Shown: positions 1 to 6,356 of the stretch, piece after piece | Layout of the letters: each line of letters starts with the position of its first letter | Numbering within the stretch: position 1 is the stretch's first letter | DNA from: Zymomonas sp. | Lineage (GTDB): Bacteria > Pseudomonadota > Alphaproteobacteria > Sphingomonadales > Sphingomonadaceae | Assembly (NCBI GenBank): GCA_027489105.1 | Contig: JAIYAJ010000470.1 | Span: 1 to 12,068 of the forward strand | Length of the DNA: 12,068 nucleotides | Reading direction: 5' to 3' | The notes under the pieces: generated by a model | What the model saw: the letters and a program-made list of their open reading frames with translations, nothing else | Told to the model about the DNA's origin: nothing | Database searches by the model: none | Translations under genes and position numbers: made by a program

Positions 1-108
1 ATCGCCGGGCTGGCCGTCGGGCGCCGCGCCAGCTTCTCCGACATCGGCCAGAGCGTCGCCGCCCATCTCGGCCTCAGCCCCCTGCCGGCCGGCTCGAGCT
101 GGATATGA
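1..108 (+). CDS. deoB: Phosphopentomutase, C-terminal end only
   Basis: Partial gene that enters from the left edge in frame 1 and ends at TGA 106-108, leaving 35 codons. The residues [18 protein letters not shown] match the conserved C-terminal segment of phosphopentomutase, where E. coli DeoB has TFADIGQTLAKYFG, followed by the usual short tail. The family interconverts ribose 1-phosphate and ribose 5-phosphate (and the deoxyribose forms) in the cytoplasm, using two metal ions, during nucleoside salvage. The catalytic residues lie outside the window, so only family membership is supported. The gene runs codirectionally into the tRNA-Thr gene 84 bp downstream. Confidence 0.85.
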   Translation: MAGLAVGRRASFSDIGQSVAAHLGLSPLPAGSSWI

Positions 109-147
109 TGGGTTGATTTGGCAACCCCCTTCGTCTATCCAGCGGCA

Positions 148-178
148 GCCGGCGGAACGGCCGCTTCAAGCGGCCGGC
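148..178 (+). terminator. GC-rich hairpin after deoB
   Basis: A 7-bp perfect stem CGGCCGC (158-164) / GCGGCCG (170-176) closes a five-base loop TTCAA. Flanking GCCGGC bases could form an alternative pairing. It lies between the deoB stop and the tRNA. No T-run follows, only a C-rich stretch, so a Rho-independent terminator is possible but not well supported. It could instead be a processing or stabilising structure. Confidence 0.35.
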
Positions 179-192
179 TCCCCCCTCGCGGC

Positions 193-267
193 GCTGCGGT
201 AGCTCAGTGGTAGAGCACTCCATTGGTAATGGAGAGGTCGAGAGTTCAATCCTCTCTCGCAGCACCA
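193..267 (+). tRNA. tRNA-Thr (anticodon GGU)
   Basis: A complete cloverleaf can be folded by eye. The acceptor stem is GCTGCGG (193-199) with TCGCAGC (257-263), including one terminal G-T pair. The D-arm contains AGCTCAGTGGTAGAGC. The anticodon stem CTCCA/TGGAG (218-222/230-234) encloses the loop TTGGTAA with anticodon GGT at 225-227. The T-arm carries the GTTCAATCC loop, the discriminator is A264, and CCA is encoded at 265-267. It reads ACC and wobble ACU codons. tRNA 3' ends are common integration sites, but no second copy of this 3' end appears in the window. Confidence 0.97.
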
Positions 268-317
268 GCCACTCTCGTCAGAACCGATGATTTTCCGGTT
301 CTAAGAGTGAAGGCTGG
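265..317 (+). other. Long interrupted hairpin overlapping the tRNA 3' end
   Basis: Three stacked complementary segments are visible. CCAGCC (265-270) pairs with GGCTGG (312-317), CACTCT (270-275) with AGAGTG (304-309), and AGAACC (280-285) with GGTTCT (297-302). They close an 11-nt loop. The outer arm uses the encoded CCA of the tRNA. No T-tract follows, so this is not a canonical terminator. It could be a 3' processing structure or a palindrome marking a former junction. Confidence 0.4.
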
Positions 318-808
318 CGATTTCAGAGACTTAGGCAAATGCCCCTCTCCCAGAGAAAGCCGAAAACAGAGAATTTCGGGCGCTTCGTGGGCCAAATTCA
401 AGGCAATTCTCGGCCCCCATGTGGGCATTTTCCGAGTGCGCCCGGTGCGCGAATCCGAGAGCGGTTCGAAGCTTCGCAGAGATTGGTTTGTATGTCCGGT
501 ATGCGCCCCGAGATCGGTCACTCAAGGTTCCAGGTTTTCTCCCCGAAACCTACCATTCGTCAGGCTTCAATGATCTGGGTAGATTCTACCACGAGCGGTA
601 GATGCAAAATTAGAAAATGACTTTGAACCGGCCAAATTGCGCGTGACTTTGATGAGATATGGATTGTGCCCCACAGCGCACAATTCGGTGGTCAAACTTC
701 AGAGGCGCACTGAGCGATCAAGCAGAAACTTGCATCAAGTGTTGGTTTTGCAGGGCGACTGCCCATTCCGTCGAACAGAAATTTCAAATGCAAGGTCCGG
801 CAGGGCGC
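268..808. other. 541-bp stretch with no convincing gene
   Basis: This lies between the tRNA and the convergent LysR gene. Several short overlapping frames are open, but none resembles a known protein or has a clear ribosome binding site. Besides the hairpin at 265-317 it contains two smaller ones. TCTACC/GGTAGA occupies 585-602 with a 6-nt loop. ATTGTGC/GCACAAT occupies 663-684 with an 8-nt loop and lies 125 bp past the lysR stop on its transcript. None has a T-run. A TGACTTTGA direct repeat is listed separately. The stretch may be a relic of mobile DNA, but nothing identifiable remains. Confidence 0.5.
618..652. repeat. TGACTTTGA direct repeat, 26-bp period
   Basis: TGACTTTGA occurs at 618-626 and again at 644-652, separated by ACCGGCCAAATTGCGCG. 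Spaced short repeats with an embedded CCGGCCAA-like core are reminiscent of the multiple terminal repeats of IS21-type elements. That resemblance is from memory and only suggestive, because no istA or istB sequence is present here. Confidence 0.35.
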
Positions 809-1744
809 TCACATGAGGCTGATTAGTTCCGGTGCGGCGAGTGGTGCCAATGCTTTAAGTTCATCGGCGACGGCAGTTGTCAGCCGCATCTCTGCCGGCC
901 GCAGCTTTCTGTCGGCTCGCCAGATGCAGCCGATTTCGCGATGCGAGACTGGGTCCACGAGAGGACGAAAGGTTAGGCCGTCCAGCGGCGGCCGCCGTGC
1001 AGCGAGGGCGGGCAATACCGCCACGCCGAGGCCCTGCGTGACCATCATTTCAAGGCTGGTCGTCGTCGCCGCTTCGTAGAAGGGATTTGTGACCGAGACC
1101 GGCAAGTCAGGCGCCTCGCGCAGGATGGCCCGAATGCCGGTGGCGTCCGCAAGTCCGACGCAACGTTCATCGGCAAGTTCCTTCCAGTCGATCGCGCCGT
1201 CGCCCTGTGCAAGCCGGTGAGATCGGGGGCAGACAACGCCAAATCTGTCTCTGAGCAGTGCCTGGAAGGCGAGGTCCGTCCGCGCTGACCAGCGGGATGT
1301 GAAGGCGATGTCGGCCTGACCGTCGAGCAACTGCCGTTCGGCCTCACGCGAGGTGACATCGGCAAGTGACAGACGAATGCCGGGAAAGCGCTGTGCGAAA
1401 GCGGCAAAGGGCCGGGCGAGCACGAGTGTCGCGACTGATGGCGCAGCGACGACCCGGACACGGCCCCGCTCCAGATTGCCGAGAGCGCGCATGTCGGCAA
1501 TCAGCCCGTCGACGTCGCGCAGCACACGTGCGCTCATCTCGGCGAATGCTTCCCCTTCGCTCGTCAGACTCACGCTGCGTGTGGTGCGGGCCAGAAGCTG
1601 CACGTTGAGCGCATCTTCCAGTTCACGCAGGGTCTCAGTCACGGTCGGCTGGCTGCGCCTCAGCGCATGAGCGGCGCGCGTAAAGCTTCCGTGTTCTGCA
1701 ATCGCGACAAAGGTTGACGTTGCCCCCTGATTGCCCCCGTTCAT
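809..1744 (-). CDS. LysR-family transcriptional regulator, N-terminus replaced by IS sequence
   Basis: LysR-type regulator. The winged-helix DNA-binding part reads TFVAIAEHGSFTRAAHAL, then RRSQPTVTETLRELEDALN and LLARTTRSVSLTSEGEAF. It is followed by a periplasmic-binding-protein-like effector domain of about 210 residues ending at 809. Such proteins usually start M-x-L-x-x-L-R-x-F, so the native first seven or so codons are missing exactly where the IS terminus begins (1715). An ATG inside the IS end (1742-1744) restores a start: residues 1-10, MNGGNQGATS, are IS-encoded and continue in frame into TFVAIAEHG, giving 311 aa. The open frame extends upstream to 1855, but that part lies over transposase sequence in another frame. 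No strong ribosome binding site precedes 1744. The transposase is transcribed in the same direction, so read-through could express the fusion. DNA binding may be impaired because part of helix 1 is replaced. The native target and effector are unknown. Confidence 0.75.
   Translation of the reverse strand: MNGGNQGATSTFVAIAEHGSFTRAAHALRRSQPTVTETLRELEDALNVQLLARTTRSVSLTSEGEAFAEMSARVLRDVDGLIADMRALGNLERGRVRVVAAPSVATLVLARPFAAFAQRFPGIRLSLADVTSREAERQLLDGQADIAFTSRWSARTDLAFQALLRDRFGVVCPRSHRLAQGDGAIDWKELADERCVGLADATGIRAILREAPDLPVSVTNPFYEAATTTSLEMMVTQGLGVAVLPALAARRPPLDGLTFRPLVDPVSHREIGCIWRADRKLRPAEMRLTTAVADELKALAPLAAPELISLM
1715..1730. repeat. IS right inverted repeat (IRR)
   Basis: TGACGTTGCCCCCTGA, a perfect 16-bp inverted match to 2895-2910 and identical to the first 16 bases of the second IS terminus at 11473. 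It forms the junction with the truncated lysR. Confidence 0.9.
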
Positions 1745-2561
1745 AACCAGACTCTGTTCTGGTTGTGGACCTGTCTGGACCGGGTGGCGAACTCGTCGGG
1801 GGTTAGCCCGCCGAGGCTCGTGTGAGGCCGGCGGGTGTTGTAGTCGACCCGCCAAGCTTCAATGATCTGCCGGCCATGTGCAAGCCCCGGAAGCTGTGCT
1901 CGTTCAGGCATTCGTCGCGGAAGCGGCCGTTCAGGCTTTCGACGAAGGCGTTCTGCACTGGTTTGCCGGGAGCAATGTAGTGCCATTCGACGCAGCGCTC
2001 CTCCTGCCAGGCCAGGATCGCCCGGCTGGTGAGCTCCGTGCCGTTGTCGCTCACGACCATCAGCGGCAAGCCGCGTCGTTCGGCGAGCTGGTCGAGTTCG
2101 CGCGTGAGGCGGGCTCCCGACAGCGAGGTATCGACCACGAGCGCCAGGCACTCGCGGCTGAAGTCGTCGACCACTACCAGCACCCGGAAGCGTCGGCCGT
2201 CCGCCAGCACGTCGGACACAAAGTCCAAGCTCCAGCGCTGGTTTGGGCCCTGCGGGATCGCCATAGGCGCCCGGGTGCCGAGCGCGCGCTTTCGACCGCT
2301 ACGGCGCCTCACCGTCAGACGCTCCTCGCGGTAAAGGCGGAAGAGTTTCTTGTGGTTCAGTGACACGCCCTCGCGTTTGAGCAGGATGTGTAGCCGCCGA
2401 TAGCCGAAGCGGCGGCGCTCGTTCGCCAGCTCCCGCAAGCGGGAGCGCGTCGCTGTATCCTCCGGTCGGCGCGAGGTGTAGCGATAGGTCTTCGGTTCTA
2501 TGCCGACGAGTACGCAAGCGCGCCGCTGCGAGTAACCCTTCTCTTCGATCGCCCAGTCCAC
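1741..2561 (-). pseudogene. IS3-family transposase OrfB (DDE integrase), frameshifted near its C-terminus
   Basis: The frame opens at GTG 2559-2561 ([14 protein letters not shown]) and carries a HTH_21-like region then an rve integrase core. The DDE residues are visible: D in WSLDF (about residue 113), D in VVSDNGTEL (about 172) and E in [14 protein letters not shown] (about 208). In this frame the protein derails after EHSFRGL. The expected ending ([20 protein letters not shown] and on to the stop) continues in another frame to 1741. A single missing base near 1880/1881, where GGCTTGCACA appears in place of an expected GGCTTGGCACA, would explain this. The catalytic triad lies before the break, but the conserved C-terminal tail is lost. 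A sequencing or assembly error cannot be excluded from the sequence alone. Confidence 0.85.
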
Positions 2562-2584
2562 GAAGCCTCTCCGTGCTCTGGGCG

Positions 2585-2850
2585 TCAGAAGTTTTTCCGA
2601 GTGCCTCGCGAAGCGTGGCCAAGTCGAGCATCGACTCGGCCAACAGCTTCTTGAGCTTGCGGTTCTCCTCCTCGAGCGCCTTCAGCTTCCTGGCGTCGGA
2701 GACCTCCATGCCGCCGAACCGCGTCCGCCAGGTGTAGAAGGTCGCGTCGCTGATGCCGTGCTTGCGGCAGATGTCCGCCACCGAAATGCCGGCAGCTTGC
2801 TCCTTCAAAACTCCGATGATCTGATCGTCCGAAAACCTGCTCTTCCTCAT
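2585..2850 (-). pseudogene. IS3-family transposase OrfA (helix-turn-helix), stop lost through an A-run change
   Basis: Starts at ATG 2848-2850, or a GTG one codon earlier, with AAGGAG about 8 nt upstream. It encodes the HTH_8-type domain (FSDDQIIGVLKEQAAG then VADICRKHGISDATFYTWR) and a leucine-zipper-like coiled coil ([19 protein letters not shown]). Relatives usually end ALREALGKNF-stop, with a -1 slippery A-run joining orfA to orfB. Here the run is five A's (2592-2596, minus strand). The frame therefore misses its TGA (2585-2587) and runs on to 2299 as non-homologous sequence, and orfB sits in the +1 rather than the -1 frame. I infer a one-base loss in the slippery run. Confidence 0.8.
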
Positions 2851-2894
2851 CACTCTGCTCCTTCGTCAGGAGTCTAGTTCAGAGCGAGGGCATT

Positions 2895-2910
2895 TCAGGG
2901 GGCAACGTCA
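2895..2910. repeat. IS left inverted repeat (IRL)
   Basis: Reverse complement of TGACGTTGCCCCCTGA, abutting kdpA codon 81. Its terminal TGA supplies the stop codon for the truncated kdpA frame. Confidence 0.9.
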
Positions 2911-3153
2911 CTGGAAGCGCAGCATCAGCAGCAGCGCCATGAAGCCGGCGAAGTTGGAAATCACGAGCGCCGCAGCGTAGCTCGTCCAGCGTTGCGCACC
3001 TCGCGCGCCGGCTGCGCCAAGGATGGCGCGTTCGATCGGCGCAAGGAAGGTGATCTGCCCGGTGAAGACCTGCGCCATGTACCAGCCCAGGGGCATGGCG
3101 ACGGCGACAAGAACGAGCGCGTAAAGCCCTGCTTGGAGAAGATCGGCCTGCAT
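2911..3153 (-). pseudogene. kdpA: KdpA, potassium-transporting ATPase channel subunit, 5' fragment
   Basis: Starts at ATG 3151-3153 with AGGAG seven bases upstream. It encodes the first 81 residues of KdpA. TM1 is at about residues 6-28 (LLQAGLYALVLVAVAMPLGW), followed by the periplasmic GQITFLAPIERAILGAAG segment and TM2 at about 58-78 (YAAALVISNFAGFMALLLM). KdpA is normally about 560-600 residues, so more than 85% is missing. The break is exactly at the IS edge, and the TGA at 2908-2910 is the IS terminus. kdpB, kdpC and kdpDE are not in the window. The selectivity-filter loops of the potassium channel are lost, so no function is expected from this fragment. Confidence 0.9.
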
Positions 3154-3165
3154 GATGCGCTCCTG

Positions 3166-3255
3166 TCAGAAGCGCTCGGGCACGAGCAGCGCCGCCAGCA
3201 AGTACGCAAGCAGGCCTGTCGCAAGCGCCAAGCCCAGCACGATGTCAATAGTCAT
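3166..3255 (-). CDS. kdpF: KdpF, small membrane subunit of the Kdp potassium ATPase
   Basis: 29 codons from ATG 3253-3255 to TGA 3166-3168. The peptide begins MTIDIVLGLALATGLLAYLL and ends VPERF, a single transmembrane helix with the usual KdpF length and C-terminal (V)PE-x-F ending. The family stabilises the KdpABC P-type ATPase in the inner membrane. It lies 12 bp upstream of the kdpA fragment, and the kdpA ribosome binding site overlaps its stop, which is the normal kdpFABC arrangement. Its own upstream signal is weak (AGGGTGG). With kdpA cut and kdpBC absent here, it is an orphan. Confidence 0.85.
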   Translation of the reverse strand: MTIDIVLGLALATGLLAYLLAALLVPERF

Positions 3256-3623
3256 GGATGCCACCCTGATTGAGGATGGCGGCTCAACTACTGCTCATGG
3301 GCATAAAGGCGCGATGTGAATTGGCATCCTCGAGCGTAAAGGACGCGTAAAGCGCGTGCGGCAAGCTTGGTATGCTTCTCCCTGTCGGCAGACATCAACG
3401 ATTGTGGAATCTCAGCTTTGAACCATCGCATTAAGTGCTTGCAATTGCGCCATGTGCTGACGTTCATGGTTTCGGAGTGGACTCGGCGATTGACGACATT
3501 GAAAGGTCCTGCATCTGCGGCCGACCGATCATCGGCCCAGTGCGCATCGTCTGTTATCTGGCGCGATATCACGCCATCAAATTCTCCGATGCTGGTGTCT
3601 AACGCTGGCGGCAACCCGCTCTG
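3256..3623. other. 368-bp gap upstream of kdpF; uncertain 108-codon frame
   Basis: The gap separates the dehydrogenase stop (3624) from kdpF. A minus-strand frame is open from a TTG at 3614 to 3288, with an internal ATG at residue 50. It has no recognisable domain, no clear ribosome binding site and no close match that I know, so I do not call it a gene. The kdp-proximal part holds phased repeats, listed separately, which favours a promoter region. No clear terminator for the dehydrogenase gene is visible. Confidence 0.4.
3301..3352 (-). promoter_or_regulatory. Phased CTTTAYGC repeats upstream of kdpF: possible KdpE-type operator
   Basis: GCGTAAAG occurs at 3345-3352 and 3334-3341, and GCATAAAG at 3301-3308. 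Offsets are 11 and 33 bp, so all three lie on one helical face and in the same orientation. OmpR/PhoB-family response regulators, including KdpE, bind tandem direct repeats with about 11-bp spacing, and the copies sit 46-97 bp upstream of the kdpF start. The spacing is seen; the assignment to KdpE is inference. Confidence 0.35.
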
Positions 3624-5018
3624 TCAGTCGCGATCAAGCATCACATCCGGGCTGAACCGGTCCGACGGGTCCAGCGCGTGCTTGATGAGCTTCATCAGCA
3701 CCATTTCCTTCTCGGAGCGCATTTGCCGCAAGGCCTCGATGCGATAGCGACCAATGCCATGCTCGGCCGAAATGCTGCCATGCAAGGCAATTACCAGATT
3801 ATGAACGGCTTCGTTGACCTGATCGCTCAATGCCGGATCAGCCAGCACGTTGAAATGAATGTTGCCATCGCCCAGATGGCCGAACAGATTGAAGCGCGCG
3901 TCTGGCGCGATGGCCAGAACGGCTTGGGCGGCCTTCTCCAGAAACTCTGCGATTGAAGGGATGGGGACCGATACATCATGCTTGATGCTGGCCCCTTCGC
4001 GCTGCTCGGCCTCGGTCAGATGTTCGCGCAGCGCCCAGATTTGCGCAGCTTGCGCCTTGCTTTCGGCGATCACGCCGTCCTCTGCAATGCCCGTTTCGAA
4101 TGCCGCTGCCATCGCGTTCTCGAATCCCTCCCTGAGACCCATCAAGCTTGATTGGACCTCGACCAGGACCAGCCACGGCGAGGCGCCAATGAGCCTGCGC
4201 AAACCAAAATGTCTTTCGACCAGCTGCATGCCGGCATCCGGGATCAGTTCAAACGCCGAGAGCGTGTCACCGAGCTCATCCTGCATCAGGTTCAGGAGTT
4301 GGAGGGCGGCAGCGGGGCTCTGGACTGCGATCAGCGCCACCTCCGTGAAGCGCGGCGCGGGCAGCATCCGCAAGGTCGCGGCGGTAACAACGCCAAGCGT
4401 GCCTTCCGAGCCGATGAACAGCTGCTTCCAGTCGTATCCGGCATTGTCCTTCCTGAGCGCTCTCAGGCTGCTGACAACCGAGCCATCGGCCAGCACGGCT
4501 TCCAGCCCGAGCACGAATTGCCGCGTCATGCCATGGCGTAGGACATTTGTGCCGCCTGCATTGGTCGCGATGACCCCGCCAATCATGGCCGAGCCTTCTG
4601 CCGCCAGGGAAATGGGTAAGGATCGACCGGCGGTTTCAGCTGCGGACTTGACCGCCTGCAAGATGCAGCCGGCCTCGGCAACGATGGTCATGCCCATCGG
4701 ATCAACATGACGAATGGTGTTCATGCGTGCCAGCGACAGGATGATCTTCGGCGTCTGCGAAGGATCGACGGTCGCATAGGTCAGCCCGGTGTTGCCGCCT
4801 TGAGGCAAGACAGCAACACCCTGTTCAGCGCAAACCCTGATGACCTGCGAGACCGCCTCGGTAGAGGCTGGCCTCACAACGGCCCAAGCCGTTCCCTTCT
4901 TGATGCCGCGCCAATCCGTGACAAACGGGGCGATCTCTGCAGGCCCGGTCAGAAGGCCCGACGGACCGACAATGGCCAGGACCTGGTCCAGAAACTGGCC
5001 ACGAGCTGGACCAGTCAT
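3624..5018 (-). CDS. FAD-linked 2-hydroxyacid dehydrogenase/oxidase (GlcD / D-2-hydroxyglutarate dehydrogenase-like)
   Basis: 464 aa, the usual length for this VAO/PCMH flavoprotein group. The N-terminal FAD-binding domain (about 40-220) carries PQGGNTGL (72-79), the glycine-rich GGVIATNAGGTNVLRHG (147-163) and FIGSEGTLGVVT (201-212). The C-terminal FAD-oxidase domain carries HLGDGNIHFN (381-390), whose histidines help bind a metal in the D-2-hydroxyglutarate/D-lactate enzymes, and SAEHGIGR (417-424). Members oxidise D-2-hydroxyacids to 2-oxoacids and pass electrons to a quinone, ETF or another acceptor. The C-terminus reads DPSDRFSPDVML, not the more common DP-x-G-x-x-NPGK-x-L, so substrate assignment is uncertain. 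No good ribosome binding site precedes ATG 5018. The gene is last in the minus-strand cluster and 233 bp from the ATPase gene, so it may have its own promoter. It is probably cytoplasmic or membrane-peripheral. Confidence 0.85.
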   Translation of the reverse strand: MTGPARGQFLDQVLAIVGPSGLLTGPAEIAPFVTDWRGIKKGTAWAVVRPASTEAVSQVIRVCAEQGVAVLPQGGNTGLTYATVDPSQTPKIILSLARMNTIRHVDPMGMTIVAEAGCILQAVKSAAETAGRSLPISLAAEGSAMIGGVIATNAGGTNVLRHGMTRQFVLGLEAVLADGSVVSSLRALRKDNAGYDWKQLFIGSEGTLGVVTAATLRMLPAPRFTEVALIAVQSPAAALQLLNLMQDELGDTLSAFELIPDAGMQLVERHFGLRRLIGASPWLVLVEVQSSLMGLREGFENAMAAAFETGIAEDGVIAESKAQAAQIWALREHLTEAEQREGASIKHDVSVPIPSIAEFLEKAAQAVLAIAPDARFNLFGHLGDGNIHFNVLADPALSDQVNEAVHNLVIALHGSISAEHGIGRYRIEALRQMRSEKEMVLMKLIKHALDPSDRFSPDVMLDRD

Positions 5019-5103
5019 TTTGGCTGAAGGATCAATGCGAATTGCGGGACGTACGTGGTCAACATCAGCACGATCCCCACTATTGCTCGTTCGAGATTAG
5101 CAT

Positions 5104-5199
5104 CTAGCAAGGACAGTGCCCGGGCGCGTCGCTCGAACTACCGCCGCATTGCTGCCGCGCTTCTGGTGACATCGTCATGCGGCTTCGTTCGGTATGCAT
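5104..5199 (-). CDS. Possible 31-residue small protein with three cysteines
   Basis: The 233-bp gap between the ATPase and dehydrogenase genes contains ATG 5197-5199 preceded by GAGAGGAG, with the GGAG core about five bases away. This is among the best ribosome binding sites in the cluster. The frame runs 31 codons to TAG 5104-5106. The peptide is hydrophilic at the start (MHTERSRMTMSPEARQQ) and ends with cysteines at positions 18, 29 and 31, finishing HCPC. I recognise no family. It could be a leader peptide affecting the downstream gene, a genuine small protein or chance. Confidence 0.3.
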   Translation of the reverse strand: MHTERSRMTMSPEARQQCGGSSSDAPGHCPC

Positions 5200-5251
5200 T
5201 GACGCTCCTCTCTCAAATGTGCCGCCTGCAGTGCTTTCGATGTGTGTACGG

Positions 5252-6331
5252 TCAGTCAGAATTGACAATCACCGCCGCCTGCGCATCCCAAACGAGTCCG
5301 GCCTGGCTTCCGGCGGCATGAACCTCCCCATCGCCGCGGTTGCGCTCCTTAACGTGGACAACCATGTCGTTGGTCGTCATCAACGTGTAGATGATCTGGT
5401 CGCCGATGAAGCTTGCATCGCGCACCACGCCATCGAGTACGCCAGCGCCTGCGGCCGTCAATCTGATCCGCTCCGGCCGAACGGCAAGCAGGGCTTCTCC
5501 ACGAGCTTCGGATGGCGCTGGCAACCTCACGCCTTCATGCGACAGGAAGCCGTCATGACGAGCCTGCCCTTTAAACAGGTTGATATCGCCGATGAACTCG
5601 GCGACGAACCGTGTGCGCGGCCTGTCGTAAATATCGGTCGGCGTGCCAACTTGCTCAAGCTTGCCGGCATTCATGATCCCGATACGATCCGACATGGCCA
5701 GTGCTTCCTCTTGATCATGGGTCACGAAGACCAGCGTAACCCCGAGCGCACGCTGTAATTCCTTCAGTTCGAATTGCATGGCTTGACGCAACTTGCGGTC
5801 AAGCGCTCCGAGCGGCTCGTCGCACAGCAGGACAGGCGGCTGAATGACGATGGCGCGCGCCAAGGCGACACGTTGCTGCTGGCCGCCCGAAAGTTGCGAT
5901 GGCTGCCGTTGCTCCATTCCTGTCAACTTGACCTGGGCCAGGGCAGCCTCAACACGTTTGTCGATCTCGGGCTTTGGAACGTTGCGCATCCTCAGGCCGA
6001 ACGCCACGTTTTCGGCGACCGTCCGGTGCGGCAAGAGGGCATAGGATTGGAACACCATTCCCATGTCGCGCTTGTGGACGGGGACATCTGTCAAATCTCG
6101 TTCGCCCACGACGATCCTTCCCTCGTCGACACGCTCAAACCCTGCGATCATCCGAAGCGTTGTGGTCTTGCCACATCCGGAAGGTCCCAGCAGCGAAAAG
6201 AGCTCACCGGGCGCGATTGAAAGATCGATGCCATCGACAGCATTGAAAGGGCCAAAGCTCTTGCGGACATTCTCGATCGAGATCGACGCAGCCGGCCGCG
6301 CAAACAGGTCTTGGGCAAGTGGCGACAGCAT
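5252..6331 (-). CDS. ABC transporter ATP-binding protein (PotA-like, spermidine/putrescine type)
   Basis: 359 aa. The nucleotide-binding domain (about 17-250) has Walker A GPSGCGKTT (49-57), Q-loop Q95 in MVFQSYALLPH, ABC signature LSGGQQQR (147-154), Walker B VLLCDE (167-172), D-loop GALD and H-loop H205 in VFVTHDQEEA. A C-terminal TOBE-type regulatory region (about 285-355) follows. This is the length and architecture of PotA/FbpC/UgpC-like importers. It would hydrolyse ATP at the cytoplasmic face to drive the two permeases encoded upstream. The start at 6331 is preceded by GGAAG. It follows the binding-protein gene by 72 bp containing a stable hairpin. The substrate cannot be set from the ATPase. 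Confidence 0.93.
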   Translation of the reverse strand: MLSPLAQDLFARPAASISIENVRKSFGPFNAVDGIDLSIAPGELFSLLGPSGCGKTTTLRMIAGFERVDEGRIVVGERDLTDVPVHKRDMGMVFQSYALLPHRTVAENVAFGLRMRNVPKPEIDKRVEAALAQVKLTGMEQRQPSQLSGGQQQRVALARAIVIQPPVLLCDEPLGALDRKLRQAMQFELKELQRALGVTLVFVTHDQEEALAMSDRIGIMNAGKLEQVGTPTDIYDRPRTRFVAEFIGDINLFKGQARHDGFLSHEGVRLPAPSEARGEALLAVRPERIRLTAAGAGVLDGVVRDASFIGDQIIYTLMTTNDMVVHVKERNRGDGEVHAAGSQAGLVWDAQAAVIVNSD

Positions 6332-6356
6332 TTGACTTCCAATCAGAGCAAGGACT

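Larger units (their letters stand above)
1715..2910 (-). mobile_element. IS3-family insertion sequence, about 1,196 bp
   Basis: A complete element bounded by inverted repeats beginning TGACGTTGCCCCCTGA (1715-1730 and, inverted, 2895-2910), with weaker similarity continuing inward. It holds orfA and orfB of an IS3-type transposase on the minus strand. The orfA-proximal end (IRL) is at 2910 and the orfB-proximal end (IRR) at 1715. Flanking bases are AGGT on the left (1711-1714) and CTGG on the right (2911-2914), so there is no 3-4 bp target duplication. The two flanks lie in unrelated genes, lysR and kdpA. I infer that the element sits at a deletion or recombination junction. Both transposase frames look frameshifted, so this copy is probably inactive on its own. 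Confidence 0.9.

Noticed and set aside
1711..2914. Target-site duplication around the complete IS
   Set aside because: AGGT and CTGG do not match at 3 or 4 bp, and shifting the IS edge inward fails because the terminal bases are part of the inverted repeat shared with the third copy.
3288..3614. A 108-codon minus-strand frame between the dehydrogenase and kdpF
   Set aside because: TTG start, no ribosome binding site and no family resemblance. The 3' part overlaps the phased repeats upstream of kdpF.
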